From assembly GCF_007743815.1 (NCBI RefSeq), contig NZ_CP036265.1, positions 2,684,823 to 2,748,822 of the forward strand: DNA of 64,000 bases, written 5' to 3'. A program made the position numbers and the translations under genes. Below the pieces are notes generated by a model. That model saw only the letters and a list, made by a program, of their open reading frames with translations, searched no databases and was not told where the DNA came from. Below are positions 8,116 through 16,530 of this stretch, one piece after another. Within the stretch, counting starts at the first letter, position 1, and each line of letters begins with the position of its first letter. The DNA comes from Alienimonas californiensis (GTDB taxonomy: Bacteria; Planctomycetota; Planctomycetia; Planctomycetales; Planctomycetaceae).

Positions 8116-8310
8116 CGGCCCCCGCGTTCGCGTCCGCGTTGCGCCGGTTCGATCCGGCGCCGCGGCGAACGCCCGGCGCCGCCAGGGATGGGCGCGCCGC
8201 CATCGCCCGCCGCGACCCCGAGAGGGGCTCGCGGCGTTTCCCGTCCGGTCGGTCAGCGTGAAGACTGCCGGCGGCCCGCCCCCCGCCGACCCCACCCAGG
8301 TCCCTGTTCT

Positions 8311-9315
8311 ATGCGTATCCGCTGGCGCGGCCTCGAACTTCCCAGTAGCGTCACCTCCGATCGGGAGACGCTGACCGACACCTATTGCGCGTTCCACGTT
8401 GAGCCGTTCGAGCGCGGCTTCGGCCACACGATCGGCAACAGCCTCCGGCGGATCCTGCTGTCCAGCCTGGAGGGCTCCGCGGTCAGCAAGGTGAAGATCC
8501 AGGGCGTCCAGCACGAGTTCAGCACCATCCCCGGCGTCCTCGAGGACGTCACGGATATCTGCCTGAACCTGAAGAGCCTGGTGGTGAAGAACCACAGCCC
8601 GGCCGAGAAGACGCTGCGGATCGAGAAGCGCGGCGTCGGCCCGGTGACCGGGGCGGACGTGATCGGCGACGATCAGGTGCACGTCGTCAACACCGATCTG
8701 CACATCGCCACGCTGACCGAGGACGTCTCCTTCGTCGCCGAGATGGCCGTCAACAACGGCCGCGGCTACGTGCAGGCGGCCGAGTTCTACGAGCGGGACC
8801 CGGAACCCGGCACCATCCCGCTGGACGCCATCTTCAGCCCGGTCACCCGCGTGCGGTACCGGATCGAAGAGACCCGCGTCGGCCAGCGGACGAACTACGA
8901 CCGCCTGATCCTGGAAGTCTGGACCGACGGCACCATCACCCCGGAGATGGCGCTGGTCGAGGCCTCCAAGATCCTCCGCAAGCACCTCAACCCGTTCATC
9001 AACTACCGCGAGCCCGGCCCGCTGATGCCGCCGGAAAGCGGCCTGCGGCGGATGATGGACGAGACCGGCTACAGCCCCGTCGATCAGGAGCTGGAGGAGA
9101 AGCTCAACATGAGCCTCGCCGAGCTGGAGCTGAGCGTCCGGGCGACGAACTGCCTCGAAAGCGAAGGCATCAACAGCGTCCGCGACCTCGTCACCAAGAA
9201 CGAGGACGAGCTGCTGCAGGTCCGGAACTTCGGCGAGACGACCCTCGTCGAGGTCCGCGAACAGCTCCAGCAACACGGCCTGCGGCTGGGGATGCGCGTC
9301 CCCGCCCGCACCTGA
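8311..9315 (+). CDS. rpoA: DNA-directed RNA polymerase subunit alpha
   Basis: Alpha subunit of RNA polymerase: assembly platform and target of activators. I start it at [11 protein letters not shown]; the frame is open 41 codons upstream but that part is Arg/Pro-rich and not alpha-like. The 334-residue product has the N-terminal dimerisation domain ([19 protein letters not shown]) and [23 protein letters not shown]. The alpha-CTD has helix-hairpin-helix elements ([18 protein letters not shown] and [19 protein letters not shown]). Length is typical (E. coli 329). Confidence 0.97.
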   Translation: MRIRWRGLELPSSVTSDRETLTDTYCAFHVEPFERGFGHTIGNSLRRILLSSLEGSAVSKVKIQGVQHEFSTIPGVLEDVTDICLNLKSLVVKNHSPAEKTLRIEKRGVGPVTGADVIGDDQVHVVNTDLHIATLTEDVSFVAEMAVNNGRGYVQAAEFYERDPEPGTIPLDAIFSPVTRVRYRIEETRVGQRTNYDRLILEVWTDGTITPEMALVEASKILRKHLNPFINYREPGPLMPPESGLRRMMDETGYSPVDQELEEKLNMSLAELELSVRATNCLESEGINSVRDLVTKNEDELLQVRNFGETTLVEVREQLQQHGLRLGMRVPART

Positions 9316-9333
9316 GACCCGAAACCTGTTTGT

Positions 9334-9363
9334 AACGCTGAGGCCCGGCCGGGCCTCAGCGTT
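9334..9363 (+). terminator. Family B palindrome, terminator-like, after rpoA
   Basis: A perfect 30-base palindrome with 13-bp arms (AACGCTGAGGCCC and its complement) followed by CTTTTG, 18 bases after the rpoA stop. The stem plus T run looks like an intrinsic terminator, yet rplQ follows on the same strand 150 bases on. The core GAGGCCC/GGGCCTC is shared with elements at 30181, 32858 and 53302. Confidence 0.7.
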
Positions 9364-9515
9364 CTTTTGTGAACGTCTCCGGCCGAACGGCCGGGGCGAA
9401 TCGTTCGCCCCGGACCCCAACCCCGTCGTCGCGGCCGCCACGCCCCCGTCAAACCGGCGGTCGCGGCGACTCGGGTTCCCTCCCCCGCTCCTGAACCCTT
9501 CACGAAAGCAATTCC

Positions 9516-10241
9516 ATGCGTCACCGCATGCGTGGCCGTAAACTCGGCCGGAACGCCTCGCACCGCAAAGCCATGTTTAAGAACATGGCGAGCAGCCTGA
9601 TTCGCAGCGTGCGGCCCGACGAGGACGATCCCGGCGCCCCGTTGGTCGCCGGCCGGATCGTCACGACGACCCCCAAGGCCAAGGAACTGCGGCCGTTCGT
9701 GGAGAAGCTCATCACCATCGGCAAGAAGGCCCGGATCGCCGCCGCCGCCGCCGAGGAGCACGCCACCTCTGCGGAGCGGGGCTCCGCCGAGTGGAAGCAG
9801 TGGCGCGAGGGCGAAGGCTGGCTGAAGTGGACCGCCGCCCGGGCGCCGTACGTCGCCCTGCGGCGGCGGGCCTTCAGCAAGCTGCGGGACGAGGAAGCGG
9901 TCGACATTCTCTTCGAGGAACTGGCCGAGCGCTTTGAGAGCCGGCCCGGCGGCTACACCCGCATCGTGCGGCTGGCCGCCCGCCGGCTGGGCGACGGCGG
10001 CGAGCAGGCCCTGATCGAGTTCGTCGGCGAGGACGACGCCCGCAGCCGCTCCGGCCGCAAGCGGACCGCCCCGGTCGTTCGTGACGACGCCCCCAAGGTC
10101 GTCGCCGACAAGAAGACTGCCGGACCTTCGAGCGACGAGGCGGACGCCTCCGGCCCGCCGCCGGAAGCCCCGGAGACCGCCGAGGGCAAGGCCGCCGAGG
10201 GCGCCGCCGCCGACGAGCAGCCGCGGAACCAGCCGGAGTAA
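9516..10241 (+). CDS. rplQ: 50S ribosomal protein L17, enlarged
   Basis: L17 sits at the peptide exit side of the 50S subunit. The product (241 residues) is about twice the E. coli protein (127). The N-terminus [20 protein letters not shown], the [19 protein letters not shown] block, the [21 protein letters not shown] block and [11 protein letters not shown] are conserved L17. Between them lie an acidic insert near residues 33-47 and a second insert near 75-114 (Ala, Glu, Trp-rich). After residue about 175 comes a Pro/Ala/Glu-rich tail with no visible fold. It closes the alpha operon and is followed by a good terminator. Confidence 0.94.
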   Translation: MRHRMRGRKLGRNASHRKAMFKNMASSLIRSVRPDEDDPGAPLVAGRIVTTTPKAKELRPFVEKLITIGKKARIAAAAAEEHATSAERGSAEWKQWREGEGWLKWTAARAPYVALRRRAFSKLRDEEAVDILFEELAERFESRPGGYTRIVRLAARRLGDGGEQALIEFVGEDDARSRSGRKRTAPVVRDDAPKVVADKKTAGPSSDEADASGPPPEAPETAEGKAAEGAAADEQPRNQPE

Positions 10242-10273
10242 GCGCCGTTTCCGGCTCAACCCCGACGCCGCCT

Positions 10274-10307
10274 GCGTCCCGGACCCTTCCAGGGTCCGGG
10301 ACGCTTT
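10274..10307 (+). terminator. Intrinsic terminator after rplQ
   Basis: A perfect 13-bp stem GCGTCCCGGACCC / GGGTCCGGGACGC with loop TTCCA, then TTTG, 33 bases after the rplQ stop. It most likely ends the ribosomal super-operon transcript. Confidence 0.75.
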
Positions 10308-10462
10308 GCGTTTCCGGCCCCGCCACGTTCGACCCGGGGCGCCGGTCGGTCGTGCGGACGCCGGGCCTGGCGAAACCGCGTCGGCCGCCGCGATCCGGGT
10401 TCGCGCAACGGTGGGGGGCGTTGCTAAAGTGGGCTCCTCCCCGCCTCGCCCGAGCGTTTGCC

Positions 10463-11110
10463 GTGCCCACGCCGCCGCGTCGCCGCCTGCGGATCGATCG
10501 CGGAGCGAGGACGCCCGTGGGGTCGAAGTCGCAGGCGGAGCCGTTCGACTTCACCCTCGCGATGCGCCGTCTGTGCGAGGACGTCTGCGACAGCCTGCCG
10601 GAGTTCGCCCACATCGACATGCGGCGGGTCGCGGTGACCTTCGCCCAGGCGAAGAAGCGGGTGCCGCACGGGTTGCAGGCCAAGCTGACCCCGCTGCGGT
10701 TTGAGGACGGGGCGACGACGACGGTCCGCCGCGGCGTGACCTACGCCGCCCCGACGCTGCACGACGGGCAGGTCGAACTGCTGTACGTGCTGACGTTCTA
10801 TCTGCCGCGGTTCCTCGACCACACGCCGCAGGAAAAGCTGACGACGGTGCTGCACGAGTTGCACCACGTCAGCCCGGACTTCAACGGCGACATCCGCCGC
10901 TTCCCCGGGCGGTGCTACGCCCATTCGCACTCGCAGGCCCAGTACGACGCGGAGATGGCGATCCTCGCCGACCGCTACCTGGAGCACGGCCCGCCGGGCT
11001 GGGTGGACCGCTTCCTCGGCAGCCGGTTCGCCGACCTGAAATCCCGCCACGGCGCCGTGGTGGGGTTGAAGCTGCCGATCCCGAAGCTGATCCCGGTGGG
11101 GCGGGTTTGA
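10463..11110 (+). CDS. Putative metallopeptidase-like protein (HEXXH)
   Basis: Unknown function. The product contains VLHELHHVSPDFNGDIRRF: an HELHH motif (HEXXH, about residue 131 from this start), which usually binds zinc in metallopeptidases. A downstream HSHSQAQYDAE could supply a third ligand. It resembles the small phage-type or planctomycete metallopeptidase-like families, but I cannot name one with certainty. The start is uncertain: GTG at 10463 is used; an ATG at 10352 and a GTG at 10517 are also in frame, and the region between 10352 and 10463 looks non-coding. No signal peptide is visible. Confidence 0.7.
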   Translation: MPTPPRRRLRIDRGARTPVGSKSQAEPFDFTLAMRRLCEDVCDSLPEFAHIDMRRVAVTFAQAKKRVPHGLQAKLTPLRFEDGATTTVRRGVTYAAPTLHDGQVELLYVLTFYLPRFLDHTPQEKLTTVLHELHHVSPDFNGDIRRFPGRCYAHSHSQAQYDAEMAILADRYLEHGPPGWVDRFLGSRFADLKSRHGAVVGLKLPIPKLIPVGRV

Positions 11111-11129
11111 AAGGACTTACGCTTAAACG

Positions 11130-11441
11130 ATGAGTCTTCCGTCGCCACTGCCCGAAGGATGGTACGCCTCGAACGAGCGACACGCCGCCCGGCTGTACAA
11201 CGAACTCCAACTCGAACTGCCGCCGGGGCACGTTCTATACGGGAAGCCGGTCGAGATCGTCGCTCATAGAGAGGGAACCGACGACGTCCTCTGCCGGCAT
11301 AAGCAGGAACCCGGTCGATTCACCGTGATCCACCTTTCATGGGCAATGAAGGAAGAGGTCAATCCGGAGCACCCTTGGGTCGAGGATGACGGCGATTATG
11401 AAAGCTTTCTGCGCTACGAAGCGAGCTTTCTGAACCGATAA
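11130..11441 (+). CDS. Hypothetical protein, 103 aa
   Basis: Not recognised. A small, probably soluble protein beginning MSLPSPLPEGWYASNERHAA with a central FTVIHLSWAMKEE and an acidic, aromatic C-terminus (WVEDDGDYESFLRYEASF). The base composition is visibly less GC-rich than its neighbours, with codons such as GTA, TTT and CAT more frequent, so it may have been acquired recently. It starts 19 bases after the HEXXH gene. The overall look (a short acidic protein with a W-x-x-K-E-E segment) resembles proteins found with polymorphic toxins, but nothing else supports that. Confidence 0.6.
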   Translation: MSLPSPLPEGWYASNERHAARLYNELQLELPPGHVLYGKPVEIVAHREGTDDVLCRHKQEPGRFTVIHLSWAMKEEVNPEHPWVEDDGDYESFLRYEASFLNR

Positions 11442-11541
11442 TCATTCACCGCAACGGCGGGCAAACGGGGTGTTGGAGAGGGCACTCGACAGCCGCGATA
11501 AGCGGAATTAAATAGGCCTTCGCGAGAATCTGGCGTGTCCT

Positions 11542-11601
11542 GTGAGCCCGAAGCGCAAGCGAGGGGCAACGCTCTGACCCTCGCTTGCGCTTCGGGCTCA
11601 C
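11542..11601. repeat. Family C inverted repeat
   Basis: Perfect 24-bp inverted arms beginning GTGAGCCCGAAGCGCAAGCG, separated by 12 bases. A degenerate copy of one arm continues at about 11632-11660, over the 3' end of the adjacent glycosyltransferase gene. The same arms occur at 40435-40534. It lies between convergent genes (11441 + and 11633 -), where it could also end transcripts. Confidence 0.85.
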
Positions 11602-11632
11602 GAAGAACGGCTCGCGTCACTCGCGATCGCGC

Positions 11633-12436
11633 TCAACCCCGGCTTGCGCCTCGGGCTGCCGTGGCGGGGCGTTGCACCGGTGGGCGGCGGCGTTCTTCCA
11701 GGCCGACCCGGCCGAGCGTCCAGAGGGCGGCGAGGGCTTCCCGGCCGTTGATCTTGGAGCTTCCCTCCACCCGGTCGACAAAGGTCACCGGCGTTTCGGC
11801 CACGCGGGCCCCCGCCACGACGCAGCGATACAAAAACTCCTCCATGAAGGCATAGCCGGTGGAGCGGACGGCGTCGAAGTCGACCCGTTCCAGCAGTTCC
11901 GTGCGGAAGGCCCGGAAGGCGCCGCTGCAATCCCGCTGCCGGAGCCCGAGCGCCGCCCGACTATAAACGTTGATCGCCCGGCTCATCAGGTGCCGGCGCC
12001 ACGGCCAACCCTCGATCGCCCCGCCGGGGACGTACCGGCTGCCGATCGCCACGTCGTACTCGTCCAGCAGGGCGAGCAGCGCCGGCAAGTGGCGGGGGTG
12101 GTGGGACCAGTCGGCGTCCATGGTGACCGCGGCGTCGTAACCGTCGGCGACGGCGCCGCGGAGCCCGGTGAGCGTCGCCGTGCCGAGGCCGCGTTCGCCC
12201 CGCCGCACCACGACGGAGACCCGCGGGTTCGCTGCGAAGCGTTCTTCCACGGCTGCGGCGGTACCGTCCGGGGAGTCGTCGTCCACGACGCGCACGTCCA
12301 GCCGCTCGTCGACGGCGAGCACGCCGTCGATCAGGGTCGGGACGTTCTCCCGTTCGTTATAGGTGCAGAGAACGACCAGCGTCCGGCCGCGCGTCGCCTG
12401 TGAGCCGGCGTCGCCGGCGGCCGGAGCGTCGGTCAA
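11633..12436 (-). CDS. Glycosyltransferase family 2 (polyprenol-phosphate mannosyltransferase-like)
   Basis: Cytosolic GT-A fold transferase, most like dolichol/polyprenol monophosphomannose synthases, which move a sugar from a nucleotide donor to a lipid phosphate. The 267-residue product has TLVVLCTYNERENVPTLI, the VVDDDSPDGTA segment, the metal-binding VTMDADWSHHPRHLP (DXD-like DAD), GSRYVPGG, and a conserved SRAINVYSRAAL / DCSGAFRAFR region. It lacks a C-terminal membrane domain. Its start overlaps the stop of the upstream TPR gene by four bases (ATGA), suggesting co-translation. The last codons overlap a degenerate repeat arm. Confidence 0.88.
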   Translation of the reverse strand: MTDAPAAGDAGSQATRGRTLVVLCTYNERENVPTLIDGVLAVDERLDVRVVDDDSPDGTAAAVEERFAANPRVSVVVRRGERGLGTATLTGLRGAVADGYDAAVTMDADWSHHPRHLPALLALLDEYDVAIGSRYVPGGAIEGWPWRRHLMSRAINVYSRAALGLRQRDCSGAFRAFRTELLERVDFDAVRSTGYAFMEEFLYRCVVAGARVAETPVTFVDRVEGSSKINGREALAALWTLGRVGLEERRRPPVQRPATAARGASRG

Positions 12437-13836
12437 AAGGTCGATCCGTCGTCGGTCGTCGTCTGAGCGTCCGCCGCGTCCGGCTCGGGCGCTGCCAGCG
12501 CCGGGGGCGCCTCCGTGACGGATGCGTCCGACGCGGCGGGGGCGGGCGTGGGGGGCGGGCCGATCAGCAGGTCGTCCGCGGCGCCGTCGTCCGCGGCACG
12601 CTGGTCCATGGAGCCGGTCGGGGCCGGGGCCTGATATTCGACCTGCACGGGATCGAGGTACGGCCGCAGGTGGGGGCGACCGCCGGTGAGGCGCCAGGCG
12701 GCCTCGAAGATCTCGCGGGCCCGGTCGTCGTCGTTGGCGTGCATCACAGCGCCGAGCAGGAACAGGCGGTCGGGGTCCCGGACGTCTTGGCGGGTCCAGT
12801 CGGCGACGCCGCCGAGGGCGGCGGTACGGGCGATGGAGTGGTCGGAGCCGAACAGCTCCCGCAGCGACGGCCCGGTCTCCGGCAGCGAGGGGTTCAGCGA
12901 GAGCGCGCGCCGGAGGTCCTCGGCGGCGGGGACGAACTGGCCGAGGGCGACGCGGGCGAAGGCGGCCCGGTAGAGCGGTTCGCCCCGGGTCGGGGCGGAG
13001 GCGGCGGCCCGGCGGTAGTGGGCGAGCGCCTTGCGGTAGTCGAGCCGGCCGAAGGCCTCGTCGCCGGCCCGCTCGTCGCGGAGGGCTTCGGCGAGTTCCC
13101 GTTCGTCGGCGGGGCGGGGTTCGTTCGGGGCGGGGCCGGCGTCGCCGAGGTCGATCGGCGCCCGCCAGCGGTCGGCCTGTTCACGCCAGGCTTCGTCCAG
13201 GGCCGGGTTCGGGCCGGCGCCCGCGGGCAGTTCCGGGCCAATTGCCGCCCCGCCGCCGCCTGTGGCCCAGCCGAAGCCGGGATTGCGGTGCGGGCCCATC
13301 ATGAAGGCATTGGGGTTCCCGCCGAAGTTCGTGTAGTTCCCGCCGTACGCCGGATAGCCGAGGTAGTTAGTCCCGAGGTTCAATCCGTAGCCGTAATACG
13401 GCACGGGACCGGGGGCGAGGTACGCCCCGCCCGGCCCCAGCCCGACCACCGGGTTGGCGTAGTTGCCGATTCCATAGGGGTAATAGGCCGGCCCGCCGTA
13501 TCCGTAGCCCAGGCCGCCGTAACCGTAGCCGTATCCCAAGCCCCGATAGCCCACGCCACGGTAGCCCAGTCCGCCGCTATAGAACCCGCCGCCGTTGGAG
13601 AAACCGCCGCCCGAGAGGCTGCCGCCGAAACCGCCAAGTCCCCCGCCGCGGGAGAAGGAGCCGGTGGCGCCGAAGGCTCCTTCGCCGGTGCCGCCGTCCT
13701 TCATCGGGTGGCTGTCCGGCAGGGAGCCGGTGATGCCGGTCCGCTGAGCCTCCGCCGTGCCCCCCGTCAGGCCCCACGCGACGGCCGAGAGCGCCGCGGC
13801 CGCAAACAGCGGACGGGACCAAAGGAGGGGGTTCAT
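12433..13836 (-). CDS. Exported Gly/Tyr-rich protein with TPR-like region
   Basis: A 467-residue protein not assignable to a known function. The N-terminus (MNPLLWSRPLFAAAALSAVAWGL, ending GGTAEA) is a signal peptide. Residues about 55-160 are Gly/Tyr-rich low complexity (repeated GYGYGG and GGGF runs). Residues about 215-345 contain helical repeats consistent with tetratricopeptide units, including DYRKALAHYRRAAASAP and VPAAEDLRRALSLNPSLPETG. The C-terminus is Pro/Ala-rich. It is probably periplasmic or surface-located. The downstream glycosyltransferase overlaps it by four bases. Confidence 0.8.
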   Translation of the reverse strand: MNPLLWSRPLFAAAALSAVAWGLTGGTAEAQRTGITGSLPDSHPMKDGGTGEGAFGATGSFSRGGGLGGFGGSLSGGGFSNGGGFYSGGLGYRGVGYRGLGYGYGYGGLGYGYGGPAYYPYGIGNYANPVVGLGPGGAYLAPGPVPYYGYGLNLGTNYLGYPAYGGNYTNFGGNPNAFMMGPHRNPGFGWATGGGGAAIGPELPAGAGPNPALDEAWREQADRWRAPIDLGDAGPAPNEPRPADERELAEALRDERAGDEAFGRLDYRKALAHYRRAAASAPTRGEPLYRAAFARVALGQFVPAAEDLRRALSLNPSLPETGPSLRELFGSDHSIARTAALGGVADWTRQDVRDPDRLFLLGAVMHANDDDRAREIFEAAWRLTGGRPHLRPYLDPVQVEYQAPAPTGSMDQRAADDGAADDLLIGPPPTPAPAASDASVTEAPPALAAPEPDAADAQTTTDDGSTF

Positions 13837-13965
13837 CGCCGGGAGCCGTTACGGGGGTAGGAACGCTCATTTTCACAGGGCCCCGGGCCGCGGGCAATCG
13901 GTGCGACCCCCACCCGCCCGGGGGACCCTGTGCTCCCGGCCGGACCGTTTGCCCGACCGGATCGC

Positions 13966-15576
13966 TCAGCCGATTTTGTCCCGGACGAAGGCTGTGACCT
14001 CCGCGGCGGGGATGCGGGACTGCTCCAGCGTGTCCCGGTCGCGGACGGTCACGGTGCCGTCCTGCAGGGTGTCGCCGTCGACGGTCACGCAGACCGGCGT
14101 GCCGATCTCGTCCTGACGCCGGTAGCGCCGGCCGACGGCCCCCTGCTGATCGTAGGCGACCTCCAGCCCGGCCCGTTTGAGGGCGCCGTAGATTTCCGCG
14201 GCCTTCTCCGGCATGCCGTCTTTTTTAACCAGCGGGAAGACGGCGGCCTTCACCGGGGCGATCCTCGGGTGGAACCGCAGCACGGTGCGGGACTGCATCT
14301 TGCCGTGCTCGTCCGGGGCCTCGTCCACCTCGTAGGCTTCGCAGAGGAAGGCCAGCGTGGCCCGGTCGGCGCCGGCGCTGGGTTCGATCACGTGCGGGAC
14401 GAACTTCTCCTTGGTCTCCGCGTCGAAGTAGTCCAACGACTTGCCGCTGCCGGGGTGCTTCGGCTTGCCGTCCTCGCCCAGTTCGACCTCCAACTTGCCG
14501 TTGCGGTTGACCAGCTTGCCCTCGGAATGGCTCCGCAGGTCGAAGTCCCCGCGGTGGGCGACGCCCTCGAGTTCGCCGTATTCCCCCTCGGCGAGGAACG
14601 GGAACTTATATTCAATGTCCGCGGTGCCCACGGAGTAGTGGGCCAACTCGTCTTGGTGGTGCTCCCGCAGGATCAGGTTCGATTCGCTGATGCCGTGGTC
14701 GGTGTACCAGCGGAAGCGGCGGTCGCGCCAGTACTGGTACCACTGGTCGGAGGCGTCCGGGCGGCAGAAGAATTCAATCTCCATCTGCTCGAACTCCCGG
14801 CTGCGGAAGGTGAAGTTCCGCGGGGTGATCTCGTTGCGGAAGCTCTTGCCGACCTGGCAGATGCCGAACGGCAGCTTGACGCGGGAGCTGTCCAGGACGT
14901 TTTTGTAGTTCACGAACATGCCCTGGGCCGTCTCCGGCCGCAGGAACGCCGCGTCCTCCTCGCCGCCCAAGGCGCCGAGGGTCGTCTTGAACATCAGGTT
15001 GAACTCGCGGGGCTCCGTCAGGTCGCCGCCGCAGTTCGGGCAGTTCGGAAGCGGGGCGTCCGGGTACTGCTTGGTGAACGACTGCAGGTCGGTGCGAATC
15101 ACCTCGCCGCCCTCGCCGGTCTTCTTGTCGAGGCGCTTCTGCTTCGTCTTGGAGAGCGTCGGGGCCTCGTCGGTGGGCAGGAAGGCCTCCGACGCGGCGA
15201 CCTCGCCCCCCGCGGTCACGGCCGCGGCGACGGCGACCTGGTCGGTGCGGAAGCGGGCCTTGCAGCCCTTGCAGTCCGCCATGAAGTCGTGGAACAGGTC
15301 GTAGTGCCCGGACGACTTCCAGACCCGCGGGTGCATGATGATGGCGGTCTCGACGCCGACCATCTGGAAGGCTTCGGGGGCGCCGGCGGGGGCGACCAGT
15401 TCGTTGTGGGAGCCGACGGCGTCGCTCCACCAGGCGTCGCGAACGTTCCGCTTCAGCAGCGTGCCCAGCGGGCCGTAGTCCCAGAAGCCCTGCTGGCCGC
15501 CGTAGATGTCCGAATCCTGAAACACGAACCCCCTCCGCTTCGCGAGGGAGGTGATGTCGTCCATGGACTTCGGCAT
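13966..15576 (-). CDS. glyQS: Glycyl-tRNA synthetase, single-chain (archaeal/eukaryotic-like) type
   Basis: Charges tRNA-Gly with glycine. The 536-residue product is the homodimeric class II type, not the alpha/beta bacterial form. It begins with KRRGFVFQDSDIYGGQQGFWDYGPLG (motif 1 region) and carries RPETAQGMFVNYKNV and the class II motif 2 region QVGKSFRNEITPRNF with REFEQMEIEFFC. The late IEPSAGADRATLAFL is motif 3. Cys pairs (CKGCK, CPNCGG) in an insert suggest a zinc site. A second ATG four codons downstream (MDDITSLAKR) is an alternative start. A long inverted repeat lies just upstream. Confidence 0.95.
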   Translation of the reverse strand: MPKSMDDITSLAKRRGFVFQDSDIYGGQQGFWDYGPLGTLLKRNVRDAWWSDAVGSHNELVAPAGAPEAFQMVGVETAIIMHPRVWKSSGHYDLFHDFMADCKGCKARFRTDQVAVAAAVTAGGEVAASEAFLPTDEAPTLSKTKQKRLDKKTGEGGEVIRTDLQSFTKQYPDAPLPNCPNCGGDLTEPREFNLMFKTTLGALGGEEDAAFLRPETAQGMFVNYKNVLDSSRVKLPFGICQVGKSFRNEITPRNFTFRSREFEQMEIEFFCRPDASDQWYQYWRDRRFRWYTDHGISESNLILREHHQDELAHYSVGTADIEYKFPFLAEGEYGELEGVAHRGDFDLRSHSEGKLVNRNGKLEVELGEDGKPKHPGSGKSLDYFDAETKEKFVPHVIEPSAGADRATLAFLCEAYEVDEAPDEHGKMQSRTVLRFHPRIAPVKAAVFPLVKKDGMPEKAAEIYGALKRAGLEVAYDQQGAVGRRYRRQDEIGTPVCVTVDGDTLQDGTVTVRDRDTLEQSRIPAAEVTAFVRDKIG

Positions 15577-15585
15577 GACGGCGTC

Positions 15586-15660
15586 TCGTAGGGTCCGCTC
15601 TGCGGACCGAGTGTGGTAATCGGCGCGAACCGGGAACGGTCCGCGGAGCGGACCCTACGA
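15586..15660. repeat. Family D inverted repeat overlapping the comB stop
   Basis: Arms of 23 bp (TCGTAGGGTCCGCT plus CTGCGGACC, with one mismatch to the other side) flank a 29-base centre. The right arm includes the TAG stop codon of comB (15655-15657), and the left arm lies 9 bases before the glyQS start. It therefore occupies almost the whole comB-glyQS gap. Confidence 0.85.
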
Positions 15661-16404
15661 AACTGAACGCAGCGCGTCGCCCGTCAGCCGGGGCAGCACG
15701 GGGGCGGAATCGACCGCGGCGCAAACCGCGATGTCTTCCCCCCGGCCCAGCTTGGCGAGGTTCCGTCCGCCGCGGCTGTCGGCCAGAGCCGCCGCCGTGT
15801 CCGGGTGGGCGGCGGCGAAGGCGGTCGCCAGGCGGGTCGGGTCGCCGTCGTGGTGGTCGATCCGTCCGACCCCGGCGGCGAGCAGTCGGTTCGCGGCCCG
15901 GCCGGCGAACAGGGCGTCTTCGAGGGTGACGTTCCGGTCCGTGCCGGCGCACACGAAGTGCACGGGGCGCTCGTCGCTGCCGTCGGCGGAGAGGTGAGCG
16001 CAGATCGCGGAGAGGTTCCCGAAACTGCCGACCAGCACCTCCTCCGCCTCCAGACACCGCAGCAGCGCCGCGGTGCCGTTGGTCGTGGTGAGCACGACCG
16101 GCCGGCCGCCGACGGACTCCGGGGTGAAGTCGGTCGGCGTGTTGCCGAGGTCGAAGCCGTCCACGATGACGCAGCCGCGTTCCCCGGCGAGCAACGCGGG
16201 TTCGCCGGCGGCCCGCAACTTCGCCGCGGTCTCGCGGGCGTCCTCGACGGAGCCGCAGGGCACGACGCGATCCGCCCCGGCGTGCAGGGCGTGACAGACG
16301 GTCGTGCTGGCCCGCAGCACGTCGATCACCACCGCCGTCCCCCCGGCGAGCATCGCCGGGGCGAACAGGGACGGCACGAGATGCACATGGATCAGTCGGG
16401 GCAT
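15655..16404 (-). CDS. comB: 2-phosphosulfolactate phosphatase family (ComB)
   Basis: ComB hydrolyses 2-phosphosulfolactate to sulfolactate; in archaea this is a coenzyme M step, while in bacteria the physiological role is often unclear. The 249-residue product matches the family. It has TAVVIDVLRASTTVCHAL near the N-terminus, then ERGCVIVDGFDLGNTPTDF, VVLTTTNGTAALLRCLEA and LVGSFGNLSAICAHL, all ComB hallmarks. No other coenzyme M gene is in the window. The stop codon lies in an inverted repeat. Confidence 0.9.
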   Translation of the reverse strand: MPRLIHVHLVPSLFAPAMLAGGTAVVIDVLRASTTVCHALHAGADRVVPCGSVEDARETAAKLRAAGEPALLAGERGCVIVDGFDLGNTPTDFTPESVGGRPVVLTTTNGTAALLRCLEAEEVLVGSFGNLSAICAHLSADGSDERPVHFVCAGTDRNVTLEDALFAGRAANRLLAAGVGRIDHHDGDPTRLATAFAAAHPDTAAALADSRGGRNLAKLGRGEDIAVCAAVDSAPVLPRLTGDALRSVS

Positions 16405-16530
16405 CAGTTCACGCTACCCCCGATTCCCGGTCGCCGACAGGCGACCGAAAGACGCGTCGAGCCTCGATCTCCCGGTCGCCATGGCGATCGACTTGAATCG
16501 GGTCTGAGAGAAGGTCTGAGGCGCCGCCGC

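Noticed and set aside
11535..11855. Open frame of about 106 codons starting in the family C repeat
   Set aside because: Its first 30 residues are repeat-derived (EPEAQAR, LACASGS) and the rest is antisense to the glycosyltransferase.
13930..15591. Long + strand open frame (over 550 codons) opposite glyQS
   Set aside because: It is a shadow of the codon pattern of glyQS. It is His/Arg/Val-rich with no domain, while the - strand shows clear synthetase motifs.
15576..15660. T-box riboswitch before glyQS
   Set aside because: The only structure is a long inverted repeat that includes the comB stop. No T-box sequence or specifier loop is visible.
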